Of a stretch of DNA of 64,000 nucleotides, positions 55,896-64,000 are shown piece after piece. Position numbers and translations under genes: made by a program. Each line of letters opens with the position of its first letter. Position 1 is the first letter of the stretch. The notes below the pieces were generated by a model that was not told the origin of the DNA, ran no database searches, and worked only from the letters and a program-made list of their open reading frames with translations. The stretch covers positions 930,001 to 994,000 of the forward strand of contig JAMSLZ010000009.1 of the NCBI GenBank assembly GCA_026027325.1, read 5' to 3'. The DNA comes from Actinomucor elegans. Its lineage: Eukaryota; Mucoromycota; Mucoromycetes; Mucorales; Mucoraceae.

Positions 55896-58348
55896 TTTTA
55901 ATTAATACAAGGCGCATGAATACTGTGAGCATGATCCTAGATTAACCATTTTTCACTAGCTACGTTTCCGAAATTACATTTAGGATAAAGTAATTGTTTC
56001 TGATTTATGGCTTTTGATTCGGTTAAAAAACACTAGTGAATCTCTTGCCAAGTCAATGAATACATGTTTTTTATTTTGAGCAAAGCTGTATATCCGTTGT
56101 TGGGCCGAAGAACCATAATGATGCTATTTAGTTATAGTTATATTTATTTTTTGGATCCAGGGCAAGGAGTATAACTATCATAGAATACAACAAGGGGAGA
56201 TGTGTACTCTCAGAATTTATGTAAATTTTTTTATCACATATTATCCTGCTTGACGTTAATAGCATTTTCTTTTCTGTTCAATGAATATTGCTATCAGAAC
56301 TGAGTATGCTTGCACAAAACTAGCTAATGCTCTTGGCTTAGCCACCTGAAACATACGTATTTTTAGAAATTTTAGGGATGTGCGTATGATTCAGTGCTCC
56401 AAAGAACTGAGAGCTTCTAACATTATTCTCTATCAAACACTCTTAAATGCTCTTTGGTGGGTTAGTTTATTCTTATCTTGAATGCTATTACTCGTCTACT
56501 ATTGTATCTGTGGCGACCTTTTATGTCATGTTAAGAACATCCTCACGTGACAGATAGGTATCAATGCTGACCTTAGTTGAAGTCTTATGATTGATTCGCT
56601 TTATTAAAATAGAAGCATGTCAAATGTTATCTATTATTATATGTAATACCATTGGAAGTGTGATTGAGGTTTTTCTAGATTCAGCAGCTCATCCTGCATA
56701 TAATTTACTAATCTAATGGAGTTTTAGAACGAGATTGGTCAAGAAATCTTGATGACAAGACATGCTATAATGTAATTGTTGTATTCTACTTAAGTGAAGG
56801 TTTATTAGGTGCATTATCTGCATTCTGAATATGAATAGCTAATCTGATGCGATATTACTCTGGGATCGGTTAGAGAATCTAAAGATCACTAGATCTTTTT
56901 ACCGATCTCGGTTTAAAATCACATCTGATGAATCGTCTATATTCAGGATGAACTGCTTCACTTTAAGAAAAACCAATTAGACTTTCTCTTTTTTTTTGAC
57001 ATACATTTTCCATTCGTTTATTACGGCCCATAGATAGCTCTTTTTTTTTTAAAAAAAAAAATCAAGCACTGATGGTTCCACATGAAAGTAGGAAATGAGG
57101 GACTCGTCGATAAAAATGCATCTATTAGTCCGCTACCAATGTCTATAAAACACATTTTGTTAACACTAGACTGATAGTATCTAATTGAAGTTTCACTAAA
57201 GACAGTAATTCATTCTGTTAATCGGAGAAGCCAGCTGAAAGATTTTTCTAGTTATTTTATATTATGGACGTATAAGCAAATAGAGCATAGTACTCACTGC
57301 ATTTTTGTTAAATAAATATTCTGACCAAAGCAGTATCTCTTTTTGCAGCTGTATTATTAAACAGATGAGACATCAATCTGGGATCCGTCAAGGAATAATC
57401 TATAGATGATTGACCTATCTATTATGTAAATATACTACTTGTCAATTATGTATATGAAGCTGGCTGTGTTTTAAACAAATGAAGACTTTTGTAGATGCAG
57501 CTATTTATCCTCGAACATGTGTCAGTCGCGATATGTGATATTAAACTAAAATTGATCGCGAAACATTAAGAGAGGGGAAATGGGATTAATAGTTGAAGAA
57601 TTTCATGATAACCAAAATTCGCATAGGCTATCGTATTTTTTGGACATAGGAATTGCATTTTAAACACATTAAGTGCCAATATAGAAGGCAAACGGGATTG
57701 AGGAGTATGCAAGTGAATTTTTGCTTAGTATATTTTTGTCTTTAAGAATACACGAGTTATAACTGTATTTGGGAATGGAACAAAAACGAGTTCTTTTCAA
57801 CAGATTTCCAAACATATATATATATATATTTAACACTGTTTAATCCGCAATTACATTCGTAACAAAGCTTATTAATACTTATTTTTTATTATCTTTACGA
57901 TTTATTACTCAGTAATGATGTTGCAACTTTTGGAGAGGTCAGTAGCATTTTTGTACCTCCTCCTCGGTGAATTCATAACCGCCGCGGTCCAATCAAAATG
58001 GTTCACTGATTCTAACCCTTACTACTAGGTTTTAGTTTAGCTAATTGCAGAAAACAACAACGGATTGATTGATAGATCCATAGCGAAAAGAGATGATCCA
58101 TTGATTTTCGGCACATAGAGAAAAGGTATTATATACTCGTTCTAATAAATCGGATTTCACGATTTATATTAATTTATTAAACTGCTCGGTGTCTCCAAAT
58201 ATACCAACAACCAAAGCCCCAAAAACCACTTCAATGCATGCCGTATAGCTTTAACAAGATGTTAGTAACCTCATACCCTAAGGTGATATGCTACTCGTGT
58301 AACAGCTCGTTTTGCTTTATATTACGCATTTTTATTAGTTTATAATGT
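55896..58348. other. AT-rich gene-free DNA with several dispersed-repeat copies
   Basis: Repeat copies lie at about 56687–56760, 56827–56895, 57355–57410 and 57515–57570. An (AT)n run lies at about 57815–57829. A minus-strand snippet near 57960–58000 reads DRGGYEFTEEEVQKC and may be a relic of a lost exon. No gene is supported. Confidence 0.5.
56817..56957. mobile_element. Small palindromic MITE-like hairpin
   Basis: The two halves are imperfect inverted copies. GCATTCTGAATATGAATAGC starts the left half and the right half ends with the complement (ATATTCAGGATGAACTGC). Both halves contain the dispersed-repeat core (CTGATGCGATATT and, inverted, AATCACATCTGAT). The centre is the near-palindrome AAAGATCACTAGATCTTT. 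Confidence 0.6.
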
Positions 58349-60374
58349 TTAATCTACCTTGATACTAGCAAAAATCTTTTGTAAAAAGTACAGACACGAA
58401 AGGTAACCAACCGCGCCTGTAAACACAGTCAGTAGCATACTGATGACAGAAGAATAACCGAAATAAAGCACAGTGCTGGTAAATGAGTTAATATCCAGTT
58501 TGGTGAAATAGTACAATATGGAATACAAAAACACATAGAAACCAGCTGCGCCAGAGGTCAAGAAAGAACGCCAAGACCAATGGTAATCTTCACTACACAG
58601 ATGGAAGTAACACATCAATATTGTCACTTGGCTACAGGTCAAGATGAGCACGATGAATACCAAGAAAAGGAAGCCAATACCATAGTAAACACGATGGAAC
58701 CAGATTGAGTTCATGATAAAGTAGAGCTCAATGAAGATAGCACCAAAAGGTAAAATACCGCCCATCATGATCGATGGAAGACTACGCAAGTACATGGGCT
58801 GATCAGGGATTTGACGAGGGATTTGATTAGTACGAACGGGATGTTCAATACGAGGTTGACGGAAGCCAAAGTAGGAACCGGCAACGCTCAAAGGGAAAGC
58901 GATCAAAAGCCAAAGACCGATCAAGGTAATCATGGTGCCGAATGGAACGGCACCAGAAGACTTTGAGCTGATCAAGAAGAAGTTCATGGAAAACAGCGAA
59001 CTCATGATGGCACCAGGAACAAGAGAAGCTGTTAAACCAATGTTCATCTTCCAGTTTTCTCCACCGTTCATCTTGTAGATACGTGCTGAAACGAATCCAG
59101 AAATACAACCAAATACCATATAGAAAATGATCATCACTGTGCCCAAAGCACCACGATTGGAAGGTGAAAGGAAACCAAGTGCGGCAAATACTAGATAAAT
59201 TGTTTAGCGACGTGTTTTCTCCCTCCTCAGAATTGATATATATATATATATATTCTTACCTAGTGTCAAACCTGTCATGGCAACAATTTGAGCACCACTA
59301 CCAACCAAAACAGAAAGCAGCATTGGACGTTGGGGAGAACGGAAAACATCACCATGCACTAGCTTCCAGCCATAATCTTCTTGCACATCTTCTTGGGCTT
59401 CCATATCATTGTATCGAGAAATATCTTTATGAAGAGCACGGATCAAGATCATAGCTACCATGCCTGTCAAAAACAAGACAATAACAATTGAATTGACAAG
59501 TGAAAACCAATGAATCGAAGGATCCAATACATGTAAATAGTTATCCCAGCGAGTAGCCCAAGGCTTTGAAGATGCCTACAAAACGAATGAATTTCAACGC
59601 CTCATGCTTGACCAAATAACTTACCTTCCATTCCACAGAATAAGAATATACAACCTTCTCACCTCCTTTCAAGATAAGTGGACCTCCAGTAGGTACAGGT
59701 ACACCCTTTTCATTCACAGTCTGTGCTCTACTGATAGGCGATACCAAGACGCCTACTACACGGTATTTTCCATCTTCACGATGATGATATTCAACAGTAA
59801 TCTCGTAATGATTGTTCAATTCTGGTCCAGTAGCCTTATTGGCGCCAAGTGCGAAACCAATACTATAGTATTCTTCATTGGTACGTTCATCGTTACTAAG
59901 GTGAGCAGCAGGAAGACCGTCCACCACCCAGTTCAGAGCATATTCGTTTTTAATACATTCATTAATAAATTCAGCATCCTCCTTGGGAACAGTTGTTGAG
60001 GTACATAGCAGTTTGTTCTCTTCGTTATTGCCAAGTGAAAGCTATTCACAAAAAGTGAGTACAAACTTTGTTGGGCTTAGATGAGCACGCTTTACCTTGA
60101 AAGGAGACGTGAAAATACGATCGCCAAACAGCACGGAACCTAAACTTTCGGCTTGCTTCTTGGCTCCACCTTCAGGTGGACAAAAGTGAAAACGCGAGTC
60201 ATAGTAGTCGTATGATATGACAGACTTTTGTAAATTGGACATTGGATGTAAAGTGTTGACGAATAAAGGGACATCACTTCCTTGTTCATAGTCATTAGGC
60301 GCGACGCCTGGTAAGTACATGGCCTGACTTAGGCCACAAAGTGCCAATAGACCGACTAATATCTTTTTAGTCAT
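58349..60374 (-). CDS. TM9SF nonaspanin (EMP70 family)
   Basis: Exons on the minus strand are 60096..60374, 59625..60041, 59260..59575 and 58349..59190, giving 617 aa, typical for the family. A signal peptide (MTKKILVGLLALCGLSQA) leads into a luminal domain of about 230 residues with family text YLPGVAPNDYEQGSDVPLFV, YYDSRFHFCPPEG and ESLGSVLFGDRIFTSPFKLS. Nine membrane segments follow, the first WFSLVNSIVIVLFLTGMVAM. The SYFGFRQPRIEHPVRTNQIP loop and the QPMYLRSLPSIMMGGILPFG block are diagnostic. The C-terminus, KIFASIKVD, ends in the KxD motif that binds COPI and keeps these proteins in the Golgi and endosomes. Known roles are in membrane-protein sorting and adhesion. Confidence 0.95.
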
Positions 60375-60971
60375 TTCTAGAGTATATGGTTAGATGAAGA
60401 ACAAGAAGAAGAAGAAGAATACTTGGCTCAGCTGCTAAAAATAATAAGTGTATGATGATGCACGATATTCCAATTTGCGGCTGTTCAAATACACAAAGAG
60501 ACCTTTTGTTGGTGAACCTTGTCTTTCCCTCTATGTATATATATGTGTGTGTATGTTCCGTATTAGCGGCGGGCTCAGATCAAACAAATCACCCAAGAAT
60601 TAGCTGAAATCCTTGGTCAATAACAAAGAAGCAGCGGCTTAGCCACACAGATCAAGAACGCTGGTCTGAGAGTTTGCATGATTTAAACTAAATACAATGC
60701 TGTCAAGCGCGTATATTTAGTGGTAACATGATAACTCATGCTATAATGCGTATAGAATTGAGGCTGATAACTTGCTGATATGAACAATCATTCTATTGCT
60801 TAGTATTCTCCACGTGAGGTTCTTTCGAGAAAGGCGGGCTTTGAAATGTGTGTGTTCACCCAATGTCTCGCGAATGTCCTTGAACATGGGCACTGTGTAA
60901 TATTTAAAGCAGAGGAATTTTGGATTACCGTGCTTCCATCCTTGGTTTTATTCTTCCATCCATCACTCAAT
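60375..60971. promoter_or_regulatory. Divergent region between TM9SF and TCTP
   Basis: The 597-bp interval serves both genes. (GAA/AAG)n-rich DNA lies just upstream of TM9SF (60390–60420), and TATATATATGTGTGTGTAT lies at about 60535. The ATTTATCTAG-type motifs expected in housekeeping promoters are not evident. Frames at 60800–61102 are shadows. Confidence 0.4.
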
Positions 60972-61606
60972 ATGCTCTTGTACTGTGATATCCTTTCTGG
61001 TAAGTGCACTAGAACATCCATCCATCTACATGCGACTAATATCATCTTGTTTTCGAATAAATAGGCGACGAGTTGTTCTCTGATGCTTTCGTATGTATAC
61101 AAAACTGTAAATAATCATGGCCATTCTTCTAATTCAATTGATTTATTATATAGCCTATCAAGGAAATTGATGATGTTGCTTATGAAGTCGACTGTGCCAT
61201 GATCACCGTCGCCGAAGGTGACATTGATATTGGTGCCAACCCTTCTGCTGAAGGTGGTGATGACGAGGGTGTTGAATCCACCGCTGAAACCGTCAACAAC
61301 GTTGTTCATTCTCACCGTCTTGTTAGCACCAGCTTTGACAAGAAGTCTTACATGATCTACATCAAGGGTTACATGAAGGCTCTCAAGACCAAGTTGAATG
61401 AAATTGCTCCCGAGCGTGTTCCCATCTTTGAAAAGAACGCTACTACCCTCGTCAAGAAGATCTTGGGTAACTTCAAGGACTACGAATTCTACACTGGTGA
61501 ATCTATGGATCCCGATGGTATGGTCGCTTTGTTGAACTACCGTGAAGATGGTATCACTCCTTACTTCACTTTCTTCAAGGATGGTCTCAGAGAGCAAAAG
61601 CTTTAA
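60972..61606 (+). CDS. TMA19: Translationally controlled tumour protein (TCTP)
   Basis: Exons are 60972..60999, 61065..61090 and 61154..61606, giving 168 aa, the family length. The first two exons are tiny (28 and 26 nt) and their joining gives MLLYCDILSGDELFSDAFPI, the invariant TCTP start. The rest follows the family: IDDVAYEVDCAMITV, ESTAETVNNVVHSHRLVSTS (TCTP signature 1 region), KKSYMIYIKGYMKALKTKLN, FKDYEFYTGESMDPDGMVAL and PYFTFFKDGLREQKL. TCTP is an abundant conserved protein associated with ribosomes and microtubules. The coding bias is extreme, as in EF-3, which leaves a 160-codon antisense frame; strong expression is inferred. Confidence 0.96.
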
Positions 61607-64000
61607 GTTACTTGCTTATCTTTTTCTTAAAAAAAGTTTGCTCAAACTTGTTCAATAAACACTTCTAATCAATATAAAAGCAACAATAACAAAAAAAAGA
61701 AAAGAAAGGATGGGCGCTATTGGGAAAGGAATAGAGTACTATACATTGGAACATTTTAATTAATTCTATTGCAAAGATGCCCTATTTTGTGTTCAAAGGG
61801 CATAGTTCCCGAGCATAGTTAGGGTGCCATGTCTAGGTGCACTTGATAAATTACTGTTATTGTGTATTTGTCTGATAATTAGTTGTTGTTGTTTTTTTTC
61901 AGTGAATGATTGCTGACAAAAGGATCAAGGTCAGTTAATTTATCAAAATATCATACTAAAGTGTTTGAAAGTTTGATTCTTTAATAACTATCAACAGATC
62001 AGATTTTCATATTCATACTTCAGAGTTACTCAACAATATTCATTATTTTTGGAAAGTTTCTGAAATCAGACCTTTTTAATCTCTCAGCGTTCCTCTATCG
62101 ATTTTGTAGTAGATTACATACATTGAAAGACCTTTTAAACCGAAAAACTATAATAACTATATGCTTTTTTTTTTGTTCCAAGGAACTAACTACGATAATC
62201 CAGTTTGTTAAAAAGGTCGTTATGTTTTACAAATATTTATTGTCCTTTAAGTAAATCTACTTGTTGTATTTATTTATTTTTGGCTAACTTGACAAATGTA
62301 ATGCTTGAAGCTTTCAAGACACCAGCAAGTGAATAGCTGTAAACCTCAACCAGTTCCTTTTTGATCTCAGTTTGCGATTTTAAAGGAAAAAATTGAATGC
62401 TGGTACTTATTTAAAAAGACAAGATGTCTCTATCATCTTATTTGGAGAGTTTAAGGCTGAGCTGTCTTGATATATCTGTTTTATTATGCTCTATTTGTTG
62501 ATAGACAGAGGAGTTGATAACAAGCAAAGAAGCTGAATGCATTACATTTTTACTTTAAAATGGTCAAGATCCTGTTTTTTTATTGTGCTCTTTTTGTTTG
62601 ATGGAAACAAAGATTGTATCAGTCGAGGCTGTTTCGAAACTTTTGGTGATTGTCATTGGGAGCTCTTGAATTGAGGATCCGAATTCACTATCGATAGAAC
62701 CAAAGAGTCCACTTGTCGCAGGCAATTCGACATAGACAAATCTATTTGTCAGCTTGAAACAACCTTTTGCAAGCCTACTAGTCTTGCTTCGAATACATGC
62801 CACTGATTGCTCTTAATGACCTATCTCTGATTAATTGGCACAATCGTTGATTTCAGAATTATTGTGTATAAAGCAGGAAAAGCTCGTCATAGACAACCAG
62901 TGTTTATTTACAATCATAGTTGATTCCACAAGTTCAGACCTATATTTATAAATGAGAGTTGCAGCTTCGGCTGAATTTTGATTTGCGTCTTTCATTAGGA
63001 TATTGTTACTGAAATCATATTTCAAAGATGATATTCATTGCCATCAAAGGACCTGTTGGTTCGAGAAGCGAGCATATGGTTTAAATTATTTTTCATGACA
63101 AAGATTTAGTGTTCGCTTATCACTAAGAAGAAACAAGTAATTTTTTCTTTCTATAAATGATTGATTCACTATTTTCAACCCAAAGGACGTCTTTATAGAA
63201 AATAAACTCATTAGGAATAATAAATAATATGCAACTGTTGTTCATCAAGTTGGAGTTGAGGCGCTTTTTTTTTAATGATGTATCGTCATCATTATATTTG
63301 ATCATTTGTTGGTGATATATGCTGAAATTCTAATATGCTGTTGTTTCTTTACTCACTCGCTTACAGATTATTTGTTTTTTTCAAGTAGTGCTGATAATGA
63401 ATGATTATTTTAGCATTGTATATTATTTTTCAATTATGTTTATTTTCAAGCTCTTGACAATCATAAAAAAAAGAGATAATTGAACATTAATTCAAAAAAT
63501 GTACAATTTTAGAGTTTTTTTTTATAGCGTTCTTCATTATCTTACAAAGCGTATAACCTATTCGTTGTTACATTTCGTTCTATATATTCAATTGACGTAT
63601 ATTGCTTATCCCTGTTATCTTCAAGTTGTTCAAGATAAGCATAAAGAATAAAACCCCATATTGTCATTTATATAGTTTCATCGTTGTGTTAGCTCTTTTC
63701 AACTGATGTTCAACAACATCTTGTTGTTCATGTCCATCAATATAGGCCTTTTTTTTTTAGAAAAAAATTAATTCATTTTTCTTAAAGATGTACATATATG
63801 GTTGACTGTTCAGGTTACAGATTTTGCAGGACAAAAAATTCCAGACAACATATATTTAAACAACTCTAATCTTTAAGTTTTTCGACTTATTCTAGTTTAA
63901 AATCAAGTCTGAGCAGTAGTAGTACATATTCACAATGTGCTGCTATTTCAGTTAGGACCGTCATCTTAAAAGAGCGACAAGTATGTCTTGCATTAATATC
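61607..64000. other. AT-rich gene-free DNA
   Basis: No supported gene. The minus-strand frame at 62564–62803 has somewhat protein-like text (RFVYVELPATSGLFGSIDSE) but no recognised family and no splice context. Poly(T) runs of 8–9 bases are scattered through it. Confidence 0.45.

Noticed and set aside
61115..61597. 160-codon minus-strand open frame over TCTP
   Set aside because: Same codon-bias shadow effect as in EF-3; the sense strand is unmistakably TCTP.

Overview
The window looks like nuclear DNA of an early-diverging fungus, most likely of the order Mucorales (Mucoromycota). Genes carry several short GT–AG introns of about 48–85 nt. Intergenic DNA is very AT-rich with long A/T homopolymers. 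An intronless elongation factor 3 gene (EF-3, a fungal translation factor) is present, and the protein sequences resemble Mucorales proteins. The genus cannot be fixed from the sequence alone. No rRNA, tRNA or CRISPR was found. Exons were joined by hand from reading frame, splice signals and family similarity, so splice coordinates are predictions, but every multi-exon model given here keeps phase.

Layout. 1–16.4 kb is gene-poor and rich in decayed DNA: a TA-flanked inverted-repeat element (991–1842), a dead alpha/beta-hydrolase gene (about 2.56–3.34 kb), a secreted double-psi beta-barrel protein (6524–7105), a DUF3605/GIG1-like gene (9633–10175), a transposase fragment (about 11.3 kb), a 217-bp tandem duplication (12246–12667), an acidic hypothetical gene (12908–13673), a decayed LINE (13.7–15.3 kb) and a young MITE with about 109-bp inverted repeats (15850–16312). 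16.5–31 kb holds an RBR ubiquitin ligase, a small mitochondrial-type coiled-coil protein, EF-3 and a CLASP-family microtubule protein. 33.6–36 kb holds the exosome subunit RRP43 divergent from a Mig1/CreA-like zinc-finger repressor. 36.3–43 kb contains a dead CaMKK/SNF1-activating kinase gene, a polypyrimidine/CAG satellite, a four-copy repeat array whose arms change together, a lineage-specific nuclease-like gene and a Tc1-type transposase remnant.

43.4–55.8 kb is gene-dense: a rhodanese/Cdc25-like phosphatase, the ESCRT-III subunit VPS2, RNA polymerase subunit RPB8, an L1-domain ribosome-biogenesis protein, a BolA protein, IPI1 of the Rix1 complex, a 97-aa orphan, a microcephalin-like BRCT protein and a secreted TIL-domain peptide. 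58.3–61.6 kb has a TM9SF nonaspanin and TCTP. The remainder is AT-rich with copies of a dispersed repeat family.

The genes are mainly housekeeping: ribosome synthesis and translation (L1-domain protein, IPI1, EF-3, TCTP), transcription and RNA decay (RPB8, RRP43, Mig1-like), membrane traffic (VPS2, TM9SF) and genome or cytoskeleton maintenance (microcephalin-like, CLASP). They form no operon-like pathway. The most unusual signal is the array at 39.21–39.55 kb, where a conserved core of about 44 nt is bracketed in each copy by different but mutually complementary arms.
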